Assembly: GCA_045128635.1 (NCBI GenBank)
Contig: JBGVRS010000171.1
Span: forward strand, 1 to 64,000
Reading direction: 5' to 3'
DNA: 64,000 bases
Source of the DNA: HGM12587 sp045128635
GTDB lineage: Bacteria; Bacillota; Clostridia; Lachnospirales; Lachnospiraceae
The position numbers and the translations under genes were made by a program. The notes beneath the pieces are model-generated. The model was given only the letters and a program-made list of their open reading frames with translations, was not told the origin of the DNA and made no database searches. Shown here in pieces: positions 33,003 through 40,378 of this stretch (positions are counted from its first letter, which is position 1; every line of letters begins with the position of its first letter).

Positions 33003-33434
33003 TTACAAAATCATCCCCATAAAGCACTGACATGCAAGATACATAACAAATGCTGTTGGAATCATAGCACATTTGCGATCGCATGTTACACTCATTCTTT
33101 CTGCCATAGAATCAAAGAGCCATGTAAGAACAGCAAAAGAAGCTGTTCCACAAACTGTGAGTTTGATTCCCGCACCTGCATAGCCTGCTGCAAAAGGAAG
33201 CACAGCGAATGTTACTGCTGCAAGTACAATCTGCACTGCCCATGCACGTTTTTCAGTACCCTTCCAAAGGTATTCAATTAAAAGTGCAATGAGAACCAGC
33301 GCTGCCATAGCCGGAACATCAAGATTAGAGAGCACTACATTTGGCTGGATTGCACTCCATACAATGCCCACAAGAAGGCCTGCTCCTAAAACTACTGCCA
33401 GGAGTACATTTAAAACAAAAGATTTCTTTTCCAT
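33003..33434 (-). CDS. Unrecognised four-helix membrane protein at the end of the Rnf/Eet locus
   Basis: 143-residue hydrophobic protein with four predicted helices (SFVLNVLLAVVLGAGLLVGI; VPAMAALVLIALLIEYLW; AVQIVLAAVTFAVLPFAAGY; ASFAVLTWLF) and a fifth hydrophobic C-terminal stretch (TAFVMYLACQCFMGMIL). Cysteines occur at VCGTAS, TCDRKCA and ACQC, close to membrane segments. I do not recognise a family. It follows rnfG by 4 bp on the same strand and is the last gene of the locus, where RnfE and RnfA would be expected in a complete Rnf operon. It may be a small membrane redox or docking subunit, but no homology to RnfA/RnfE is evident by eye. Confidence 0.7.
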   Translation of the reverse strand: MEKKSFVLNVLLAVVLGAGLLVGIVWSAIQPNVVLSNLDVPAMAALVLIALLIEYLWKGTEKRAWAVQIVLAAVTFAVLPFAAGYAGAGIKLTVCGTASFAVLTWLFDSMAERMSVTCDRKCAMIPTAFVMYLACQCFMGMIL

Positions 33435-33438
33435 TTTA

Positions 33439-33972
33439 TCAACCTCCCCATGTTGTTGCGCTGGAAGTCGTATCCGCGCCTGTTACGTATGCAACTGCAG
33501 AATTTACAGCTCTTGTGACAGCTTTGGAAGTAACTGTTGCACCAGTGATGGCGTCAATGTTATTTCCAATTTCTGCATCCCCGGCAGTTTCTAAATACTG
33601 GGAAAGATAAGCTGTATCTGTCAATGCATTTGCACCAAGTCCATAGGTTTCTGATAAATCACGAACAACAAGTCCTGTAACAGTCCCTTCATTGCTAACG
33701 CCAACCAACATCACAATGTCACCGGCATAACCATAAGCAGATGTCTGGATGACAAAACCTGTTTCTCCTTTATATACAGCCTGAATTGCTGTATCTTCGC
33801 CGTCATATTCTTCCCATGTAAAAGTAGTGTTTCCCGGAAGAATTGTGGCCATCATTTCATTCATTTCTTTGTCTTCATTTGCTGCTGCAATCCCTGAAAG
33901 ACCTTTGACTGAACCGAAAAGAATCAGTGCCACAGCCACGATTGCTATGATTGGTTTTAACATAGATTTCAT
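33439..33972 (-). CDS. rnfG: RnfG-like FMN-binding protein
   Basis: 177-residue flavoprotein anchored by one N-terminal helix (LKPIIAIVAVALILFGSV) with an extracytoplasmic FMN-binding domain. The flavinylation motif is in DAITGATVTSKAV, where ApbE attaches FMN to the Thr of GAT (around residue 146). In Rnf complexes this subunit passes electrons between RnfD and the outer subunits. A longer frame begins at 34047 and overlaps rnfD; the ATG at 33972 is chosen because AGGAGAGG lies upstream and it starts one base after the rnfD stop. Confidence 0.9.
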   Translation of the reverse strand: MKSMLKPIIAIVAVALILFGSVKGLSGIAAANEDKEMNEMMATILPGNTTFTWEEYDGEDTAIQAVYKGETGFVIQTSAYGYAGDIVMLVGVSNEGTVTGLVVRDLSETYGLGANALTDTAYLSQYLETAGDAEIGNNIDAITGATVTSKAVTRAVNSAVAYVTGADTTSSATTWGG

Positions 33973-33973
33973 A

Positions 33974-34921
33974 TTATGCCACCTCTCCTTTCTTTGTTCC
34001 AAATCTGCGTGGTGCGCTATAGCGGTCAATTGCCCATGCGCAAGCATTCATCAGAAGGATTGCATAAGTAACACCTTCCGGGAATAATCCGAAGTAACGG
34101 AAGATTACTGTAAGTACACCACATCCGATACCATAAATAATCTGACCTTTTGGTGTTACCGGAGATGTTGCGTAGTCTGTTGCCATAAAAAGTGCACCTA
34201 ACACAACACCACCGCCAAGAAGGCTGTATAACATCCATAAAAATGCATTGTCTCCTTTAGAGAACACAAGTGTCAGCACTGCTACTGTACCAAGATAGCT
34301 GACAGGAATTTTTGCAGAAATTACGCCCTTTGCTATCAGGTATATTCCACCAATCAAAAGTGCCAGTGTACATACTTCACCAATGGTGCCACCGATATTT
34401 CCCATAAACATCTGTCCGATACTTTCTGTAGGTAATGCAGGCATTACCATATGGTGTAACGGAGTTGCTGATGCAACACCATCCACAGTGCCTGGCGCTA
34501 TGTAGCGAACCAGATGCACCGGCCAGAACATCATCATAAATGCTCTCGCTCCAAGTGCAGGGTTAAATACGTTTTTCCCAAGGCCGCCGCCAAAACCTTT
34601 TACCACAACAATCGCAAACACACTGCCTACTGCTGCAAGCCAGTATGGAACTGTAGCTGGAAGTGTTAATGCAAGCAAAAGTCCTGTAACTACAGAAGAT
34701 ACGTCTTTTACTGTGTTGCGATGATATAAAATCATACCGCATACCCATTCTGCTACAACTGCTGCCGCGATACATACCAGTGCTACAATCAGTGCACGGA
34801 TGCCAAAAATAATTGTACCGGCAAGAAGTGCAGGAATTAATGCAATCACCACATCCAGCATAATCTGCTGTGTATTTCTTTTACCTCGAATATGAGGAGA
34901 GGAAGTAACTACAAATTTCAT
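33974..34921 (-). CDS. rnfD: RnfD-like membrane flavoprotein subunit
   Basis: 315-residue integral membrane protein of the NqrB/RnfD family with eight to ten hydrophobic helices. The covalent FMN site is suggested by TVDGVASATPLHH, with the Thr around residue 153; other conserved blocks are GKNVFNPALGARAFMMMFWP and MATDYATSPVTPKGQIIYG. RnfD carries electrons across the membrane between RnfC and RnfG. The ATG overlaps the rnfC stop as TAATG, so the two are translationally coupled. Confidence 0.94.
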   Translation of the reverse strand: MKFVVTSSPHIRGKRNTQQIMLDVVIALIPALLAGTIIFGIRALIVALVCIAAAVVAEWVCGMILYHRNTVKDVSSVVTGLLLALTLPATVPYWLAAVGSVFAIVVVKGFGGGLGKNVFNPALGARAFMMMFWPVHLVRYIAPGTVDGVASATPLHHMVMPALPTESIGQMFMGNIGGTIGEVCTLALLIGGIYLIAKGVISAKIPVSYLGTVAVLTLVFSKGDNAFLWMLYSLLGGGVVLGALFMATDYATSPVTPKGQIIYGIGCGVLTVIFRYFGLFPEGVTYAILLMNACAWAIDRYSAPRRFGTKKGEVA

Positions 34922-36231
34922 TATTTATTTCCCTCCTTTACAAGTCTCTTTCCATTTCTGAATCGTTCCACCAGTGGAAGTTTTCCAGGGCACGCATAAG
35001 AGCAGCATCCGCATTCAATGCAGTCTAATACATTGAGACGATTTAATGCAGCTACATCTTCTTTCTTTTCGTAAGCATAGAGATATAATGGCTGAAGGTT
35101 CATTGGACAAACCTTTAAACATTCGCCACAACGAATACATGTCACTTCTTCCTTAGATTCTCCATTCTGTGCCTGAGTCAGACAAAGAATAGAGTTTGTT
35201 CCTTTTACTGTACACGCCGATAAATCTTCCTGGGCAAATCCCATCATAGGACCTCCCACGATAACTTTCCATGTATCCTCTTTTAATCCGCCTGCTGCCT
35301 CTACAAGGTCCGCAAAGTTTGTACCAATTCTTGTTGTAAAGTTACCCGGATTGTTTACTGCTTCCCCGCTGACTGTCACAATACGTTCTGTAACAGCACG
35401 ACCTTTACAAACTGCTCTGTAAGTAAATGCATAAGTTGCAACATTAAATACTGCTGCACCAACAGATGCAGGAAGCTGTCCTGGTGCAATTTCTTTTCCT
35501 GTCACAGTCTGAACAAGCTGTTTTTCCGCCCCCTGTGGGTAACGTGTTGGAAGGACCATCAGTTCAATTTTACTTTCACCTTCCAGTTCTTTTTTCAGTA
35601 CTTCGATTGCCGCCTTTTTGTTCGCTTCTACAGCAAGTACTACACGTTCAGGATCTAAAATCTGACAGATAATTTTCATACCTTCGATTACCTGCTGTGG
35701 GTAAGTACGAAGCAGCATATCATCTGCTGTAATATATGGTTCACATTCACATGCATTCGCAATGAGTGTGTTTACCTTTTCCATACTGGATGCCGCTTTG
35801 ATGTTTGTTGCAAATGTAGCGCCACCCATACCTACGATGCCAGCTTCACGAATGATATCGATAATTTCATCATCGCTTAACTTGCTGTAATCTTCATAAG
35901 CTTTCATTGTAGTATCTAAAGTATCTTGAAAATCATTTTCAATCACAACCGAAAGCACGTCTCTGCCGTTTGGATGACGTCTTGGCTCAATTGCAATTAC
36001 TTTACCAGATACAGATGAATGAACTGGTACACATAAACCTTCTCCATCACCGATTTTCTGGCCTTTTTTAACCAGGTCGCCAACTGCAACCATTGGTGTA
36101 CAAGGATTCCCAATGTGCTGAGACATTGGAATCACTACCTGTTTTGGCTGATTTACAGGCTGCAACTGAGCAGATGCCGATAATTCTTTGCGATCTGCCG
36201 GATGAATTCCGCCGAAAAATAAACTTTTCAT
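34921..36231 (-). CDS. rnfC: RnfC-like NADH-oxidising iron-sulfur subunit
   Basis: 436-residue cytoplasmic, membrane-associated subunit. It has the biotinyl-lipoyl-like N-terminal region (GIHPADRKELSASAQLQPV), the NADH/FMN-binding Rossmann-like motif GIVGMGGATFATNIK (around residue 135), an SLBB domain, and two 4Fe-4S clusters near the C terminus (CIRCGECLKVCP and CIECGCCSYACP). In Rnf complexes RnfC oxidises NADH or reduces NAD+; RnfB normally supplies ferredoxin electrons, but no rnfB is present here. It follows the ApbE gene by 16 bp and overlaps rnfD by one base. Confidence 0.95.
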   Translation of the reverse strand: MKSLFFGGIHPADRKELSASAQLQPVNQPKQVVIPMSQHIGNPCTPMVAVGDLVKKGQKIGDGEGLCVPVHSSVSGKVIAIEPRRHPNGRDVLSVVIENDFQDTLDTTMKAYEDYSKLSDDEIIDIIREAGIVGMGGATFATNIKAASSMEKVNTLIANACECEPYITADDMLLRTYPQQVIEGMKIICQILDPERVVLAVEANKKAAIEVLKKELEGESKIELMVLPTRYPQGAEKQLVQTVTGKEIAPGQLPASVGAAVFNVATYAFTYRAVCKGRAVTERIVTVSGEAVNNPGNFTTRIGTNFADLVEAAGGLKEDTWKVIVGGPMMGFAQEDLSACTVKGTNSILCLTQAQNGESKEEVTCIRCGECLKVCPMNLQPLYLYAYEKKEDVAALNRLNVLDCIECGCCSYACPGKLPLVERFRNGKRLVKEGNK

Positions 36232-36247
36232 GTCTTTACCTCGTATA

Positions 36248-37279
36248 TCAAGTTCTGATTAACTCTTTAAATCCCGGACTGTAATAAGTTTCCCCAGTAA
36301 GGTCTACCCATACAGCCTGAGCGTCATATTTGTCTAATAGTTTCTGTCCTTCCTCCAAATCAAGAAGGAAAAGGGCTGTCGAAAGTGCATCTCCAAGACC
36401 GGAATCTGTGCAGATAATGCTGACAGATTTCCACTTTTCTGCCGGATACAAAGTTTCCGGATCAATAATATGGTGATATTTTTTTCCCTCTACTGTGTAA
36501 TATCTTTGATAATCACCGCTTGTTACTACACTTTCCCGATTCACGTATACCGTATGAAGATAATCGTCCACACCGCCTTCAGGGTCCTGAATTCCAACCA
36601 CCCAGGAACTGTTCTTTTCAGGTTTTGGACCAGTCGCACACACATTGCCACCCACACTGACCAAAAGCCCTGATGGTGCATTTTCACACACCCTCTGGGT
36701 TGCCCATCCTTTTGCAATGGCACCTACATCCAGTCTCTGCTGTGGATCTTCCAGATATATTGTAGAATTCTCTTCATCAATAATGACCGTATCAAAACTG
36801 CAATGTTTTGCTGCTTCCTTTAATGCTTCCTCATTTGGAAGTTTTGCATTTTCCGGATCATCAATTCCTTCATTTCTGGTTTCATGCCAGAGGGATAAAA
36901 CACTTCCCATGGCTACATTGACCACTCCGCCGGTTGCATTGTAGTATTCTCTGCAATCCTGTAAAAAGCCGATTAATACAGAATCAACTTTTACCGGTGC
37001 AATTCCAGCCTGATCATTGATTGTTTTGATATTGTTGATACCTTCATAATCATTGTAGATATCAAACAGCTGATGATAGACTTCTAACTGGTCGTGAATC
37101 TCGTCTGTAATTTTCTCAAACTCTTCCTCTGACTGTGCATATCCAACAATCGATGTAACTGTATCAAACAATGTTAAAAAGCTCGCCTGGTATCTTTTTT
37201 GCGATACTGTATTCTGTGGTGCAGCACATCCCACAAGCAAAGCTGCTGCCAAAACCAAAGAAAGAATTTTTCGAATCAT
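36248..37279 (-). CDS. apbE: ApbE-type FAD:protein FMN transferase (FmnB-like lipoprotein)
   Basis: Extracytoplasmic enzyme that transfers FMN from FAD to a threonine in its target flavoproteins. The 343-residue product has a lipoprotein signal (LVLAAALLVGC, Cys18) and the ApbE motifs LDVGAIAKGWATQRV, SVGGNVCATGPKP and HHIIDPETLYPA, with the late Asp/Thr metal-binding region TDSGLGDALSTALFLL. Its natural substrates are next door: RnfD, RnfG and the multi-domain lipoprotein. In Listeria the equivalent enzyme is FmnB of the extracellular electron transfer locus. Confidence 0.95.
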   Translation of the reverse strand: MIRKILSLVLAAALLVGCAAPQNTVSQKRYQASFLTLFDTVTSIVGYAQSEEEFEKITDEIHDQLEVYHQLFDIYNDYEGINNIKTINDQAGIAPVKVDSVLIGFLQDCREYYNATGGVVNVAMGSVLSLWHETRNEGIDDPENAKLPNEEALKEAAKHCSFDTVIIDEENSTIYLEDPQQRLDVGAIAKGWATQRVCENAPSGLLVSVGGNVCATGPKPEKNSSWVVGIQDPEGGVDDYLHTVYVNRESVVTSGDYQRYYTVEGKKYHHIIDPETLYPAEKWKSVSIICTDSGLGDALSTALFLLDLEEGQKLLDKYDAQAVWVDLTGETYYSPGFKELIRT

Positions 37280-37296
37280 TTTATTACCTCTTTATT

Positions 37297-39261
37297 TTAT
37301 TTCGCCATTTTTTCAATCAGTGTCATGAAGTCACCAACTGCAATTGTTACAGAGGATGTCAGGTCTGCTTCTGCCGGTGCTGTAGTTTCTGTAAGAGACA
37401 TTCCAAGCACTTCTTCTGCTGTTTTTCCTGTCACATACTGTGCAAATGCACTTACCTGTTCATTCCATTCTTTTCCGATTGGAGAGAACTGCTTCAATCC
37501 GTAGTTTTCTCCCAACTGATTTTTAGAAGATACCACACCTGCTTCTGTTGCGACAACACCATCCGCACCGAATTCTGCCTTTGATTGTACAGAATCAAGT
37601 ATACAGCTTGTAATTACATCACCGCGTTTTGTCACAACTGCAACATTCGCATCTACTTGTGCACATCCTGCTTCTTCTCCTGCGGATTTGCTTGCTCCGT
37701 TGGTTGCAATGCTTGTAAGCACAAGCTCGTCGCCAGAAACTGCGCCAAGGTTTGCTGCATTATTTACTGCTGCTTCAATTCCCCAGATAAAGCTTCCCAT
37801 ATAAATTGTGGCACTGGATGCAAGGTCCGCATCTTTTACCACACCTGCTTCATCAATGGCAGTTGTTTTTAATTCTTCTACTGTTTTTCCTACGGTATAA
37901 TTTTCAATTGCTGTTACCTGTTCATCCCATTCTTTTCCGATTGGTGAAAAGGCTTTCATACCATAGGCTTCCCCAAGTTCCATTTTACTTAAAACATCTC
38001 CTGCTTCAGATGTAATCTGACCATCTGCTGCAAAAGTTACTTTTCCCTGAATTGCGTCAATTTCACAAGATTCAATGATACCTTCTTCTGTCACTGTGAC
38101 TGCAATGAGAGAAATATCTGTGGTTGCATTTCCATCAGCCTCTGCTGTTGCGTTTTCTACTGTTAAGTTCGCTGTAAGAGCATAACCTGTTTTTACAGCT
38201 ACAAGTTCTGCTTCTGCCTTCGTTGCCGCTTTTTCAATCAGTGCTAAAAAGTCGCCCACTGCAATTGTTACAGAAGATGTCAGGTCTGCTTCCGCCGGTG
38301 CTGTGGTTTCTGTGAGAGACATTCCAAGCACTTCTTCTGTTGTTTTTCCTGTCACGTACTGTGCAAATGCTGCTGTCTGTTCGTTCCATTCTTTTCCGAT
38401 TGGCGAATACTGTTTTAATCCATAGTCTTCTCCCAACTGATTTTTGGAAGCTACTGCACCTGCTTCTGTAGTTACCACACCATCCGTTCCGAATTCTGCC
38501 TTAGACTGTACAGAATCAAGAATACAGCTTGTAATCACATCACCGTTTAATGTCATTGCTGCAATATTGGATGTTACACTTGCACTTCCTGCTTCTTCCT
38601 CTGTTGCACCTTTACTTCCCGCATTATTGGAAATTGCTGTTAAAACAAGCTGATCGCCCTTGACTGCACCTAAGTGCTGTGCATTTGCCACAGCTCCTTC
38701 GATTCCCCAGATGAAGCTTCCCATATAGATGGTTGCTCCTGATGCAAGATCTGCGTCTTTTACCACGCCACTTTCATCAATGGCTTTTGTTTTTAACTCT
38801 TCTACTGTTTTTCCTATAGCATAGTTTTCAATGGCTTCTACCTGCGCATCCCATTCTTTTCCGATTGGGGAGAAAGCTTTCATACCATAGTTTTCGCCAA
38901 GTTCCACTTTGCTTAACACTTCTCCGGTTTCTGCAGCAAGCTGTCCTTCTGCATCAAACGGAACTTTTCCCTGTACTGCATCAATTTCACAGGATTCAAT
39001 CACACCACTGTCGCTGACGGTAACTGCAATGATCGAAATGTCTGTAGTCACATTTCCCCCTGCTTCTGCAGTTGCATTTTCTGCTGTTAAATTTGCCGAA
39101 ACATAAAGACCTGTTTTTACTGCATCTCCATTCAATGTTTCCGCTATTTCTTCCTTTACTTCCTGTTGTGGTGTATCGATCGCTACCGGTACACCTGTAC
39201 AGCCAGACAGTAAAGCGGTTGTCATTGCCAATGTTAAAACACTCGCAAGTATTTTTTTCAT
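37297..39261 (-). CDS. Multi-domain flavinylated lipoprotein (PplA-like), four FMN-site repeats
   Basis: 654-residue extracytoplasmic lipoprotein (signal MKKILASVLTLAMTTALLSG then Cys21). The mature part is four domains of about 150 residues arranged A-B-A-B. Each ends in a motif like the ApbE target site: DLASGATIYM (Thr177), DLTSSVTIAV (Thr332), DLASSATIYM (Thr485) and DLTSSVTIAV (Thr639). Each also has the motif (Y/F)SPIGKEW or its AFSPIGKEW form upstream. Up to four covalent FMN groups would make a small flavin wire, comparable in role to Listeria PplA, though the domain sequences are not classical FMN-binding domains and I infer the modification. The gene lies between eetB and apbE, all within 20-bp gaps. 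Confidence 0.82.
   Translation of the reverse strand: MKKILASVLTLAMTTALLSGCTGVPVAIDTPQQEVKEEIAETLNGDAVKTGLYVSANLTAENATAEAGGNVTTDISIIAVTVSDSGVIESCEIDAVQGKVPFDAEGQLAAETGEVLSKVELGENYGMKAFSPIGKEWDAQVEAIENYAIGKTVEELKTKAIDESGVVKDADLASGATIYMGSFIWGIEGAVANAQHLGAVKGDQLVLTAISNNAGSKGATEEEAGSASVTSNIAAMTLNGDVITSCILDSVQSKAEFGTDGVVTTEAGAVASKNQLGEDYGLKQYSPIGKEWNEQTAAFAQYVTGKTTEEVLGMSLTETTAPAEADLTSSVTIAVGDFLALIEKAATKAEAELVAVKTGYALTANLTVENATAEADGNATTDISLIAVTVTEEGIIESCEIDAIQGKVTFAADGQITSEAGDVLSKMELGEAYGMKAFSPIGKEWDEQVTAIENYTVGKTVEELKTTAIDEAGVVKDADLASSATIYMGSFIWGIEAAVNNAANLGAVSGDELVLTSIATNGASKSAGEEAGCAQVDANVAVVTKRGDVITSCILDSVQSKAEFGADGVVATEAGVVSSKNQLGENYGLKQFSPIGKEWNEQVSAFAQYVTGKTAEEVLGMSLTETTAPAEADLTSSVTIAVGDFMTLIEKMAK
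37300..38193 (-). repeat. Internal tandem repeat, copy 2 (codons 357-654 of the flavinylated lipoprotein gene)
   Basis: Second half of a roughly 920-bp tandem duplication inside the lipoprotein gene, beginning at the KTGYALTANLTVENATAEA segment. DNA identity to copy 1 is high by eye; for example the region around 37335-37430 matches 38265-38360 with few substitutions. Each copy encodes one A and one B domain. Confidence 0.85.
38194..39117 (-). repeat. Internal tandem repeat, copy 1 (codons 49-356 of the flavinylated lipoprotein gene)
   Basis: First half of the duplication, beginning at KTGLYVSANLTAENATAEA. The copies keep the same phase (Thr177 to Thr485 is 308 residues; Thr332 to Thr639 is 307), so the duplication was in frame. 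Confidence 0.85.
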
Positions 39262-39281
39262 ACTTTACGTCCCTCCATAGA

Positions 39282-39809
39282 CTATTTTGTTTCTTCCGGT
39301 ACCTGTCCACTGGCTGCCAGAGCTTTAAATACTCCTGCACATGCCCCACCGGTCGCCATACCGGTAAAAACAGACACCCCTAATAAATATGGCAAATATC
39401 CTGCCACGTACACCGAGTTCATCAAAAACATTGCCACGAAAATTTGTCCGATATTGTGAGCGGCTGCTCCCAGCACACTGACTCCGTAAACGGAGAACAT
39501 ACTCATTCTTCTGACAATGCTCATGGTGGTCATTGCAAACAAACCTCCTGTCAGGGAAAACGCCAGACCAGAAATTCCTCCGCCAAAAACAGAGCCCAGT
39601 ACACATCTTAAAATCAAAATTGTAAAAGCATGTTTTTCTCCAAAGAAATACAACGCCATTACCGTAACAATATTGGCAAGCCCAAGTTTAATCCCCGGCA
39701 AAGGAATCAGCATCTGCAATGGAATAAATCGTTCCATATAAGATAACACCAATGCCACGGAAATGAGCAAAGCGCAAATTGTCAGCTGACTTGTTTTACT
39801 CCTACGCAT
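39282..39809 (-). CDS. eetB: EetB-like Gx transporter family membrane protein
   Basis: 175-residue membrane protein of the Gx transporter/Hpre_diP_synt_I family, with about five helices and the conserved PLPGIKLGLANIVTVMALYFFG and the GGGISGLAFSLTGGLFAM blocks. Pfam names it for heptaprenyl diphosphate synthase component I, but it resembles ECF S-components. In Listeria and Lactobacillus plantarum, members of this family (EetB) with EetA are needed for flavin-based extracellular electron transfer, proposed to carry electrons from quinol to extracytoplasmic flavins. It starts 3 bp after eetA ends. Confidence 0.85.
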   Translation of the reverse strand: MRRSKTSQLTICALLISVALVLSYMERFIPLQMLIPLPGIKLGLANIVTVMALYFFGEKHAFTILILRCVLGSVFGGGISGLAFSLTGGLFAMTTMSIVRRMSMFSVYGVSVLGAAAHNIGQIFVAMFLMNSVYVAGYLPYLLGVSVFTGMATGGACAGVFKALAASGQVPEETK

Positions 39810-39812
39810 TTT

Positions 39813-40199
39813 CTACCTCACTACAAAATCCACTTCTGATGTACCCTCAATACGAAGTTCCACTCGGTTTGGCAGACACACAATACTTCTACCCGCCTCA
39901 TGAATCCATCCGCTGTGTACACAATCAGTTCCCGGACAATCAGATTCTGTAATTGCCGCTTTCCCATCTTTGATGGTAATCACATTTTTGTAATCTCCTT
40001 CAATTACAAACTCCACATCAGAATCCAGAGAAAGTTCTTTTATCAAAACACCTTCCTGATAGACGCTAAGCATACTTCCTTCCTCTGCCCCAACACTTGT
40101 CCAAAATATTACGCTTACAAGGATCGCAATTGCTGCTACAATTCCAATTGCCAAAAAATCATATTTACAGAATTCCAGCTTCATATGCTTTTTCTTCAC
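39813..40199 (-). CDS. eetA: EetA-like NusG domain II-containing membrane protein
   Basis: 128-residue protein with one N-terminal helix (FLAIGIVAAIAILVSVIFW) and an extracytoplasmic NusG domain II-like beta domain ending in the conserved SDCPGTDCVHSGWI and SIVCLPNRVELRIEG blocks, with three cysteines that may be redox-active. The family member in Listeria is EetA, a partner of EetB. The start is GTG at 40199 with GGAGG 7 nt upstream; an ATG five codons later is possible. It is the first gene of the eight-gene redox locus and has a near-consensus promoter. Confidence 0.85.
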   Translation of the reverse strand: MKKKHMKLEFCKYDFLAIGIVAAIAILVSVIFWTSVGAEEGSMLSVYQEGVLIKELSLDSDVEFVIEGDYKNVITIKDGKAAITESDCPGTDCVHSGWIHEAGRSIVCLPNRVELRIEGTSEVDFVVR

Positions 40200-40272
40200 A
40201 GTGTGCCCTCCTCTTTCTTATGCGTAAAATCAACACATTGCATCTTTGTCAAAAAAAACACAATCTTTTTTT

Positions 40273-40301
40273 ATTATATATTTCGTAATGTCTTTTGTAA
40301 A
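40273..40301 (-). promoter_or_regulatory. Predicted promoter of the Eet/Rnf locus
   Basis: Minus-strand -35 TTTACA (opposite 40296-40301), 17-bp spacer, consensus -10 TATAAT (opposite 40273-40278). A second candidate TTGACA lies further downstream (opposite about 40246-40251) with a poor -10. The leader is about 65-70 nt. Confidence 0.7.
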
Positions 40302-40331
40302 TTGACATTTTTTACATATTATTCGCAAAAC

Positions 40332-40371
40332 AAAAGGGGAATGTTCAAACATCTATGAACATTCCCCTTTT
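40332..40371 (-). terminator. Terminator of the gal operon
   Basis: Perfect 16-bp inverted repeat (40332-40347 and 40356-40371, core GGGGAATGTTCA) with an 8-nt loop, 8 bp after the galT stop. On the minus strand it is followed by GTTTTGC; the arm itself ends in TTTT. Confidence 0.85.
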
Positions 40372-40378
40372 ATTTCCA

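Noticed and set aside
37297..39261. Frameshift or assembly artefact in the duplicated lipoprotein gene
   Set aside because: Both copies are in phase and have diverged at scattered positions including amino acid changes, so it is a real duplication as far as this sequence shows.
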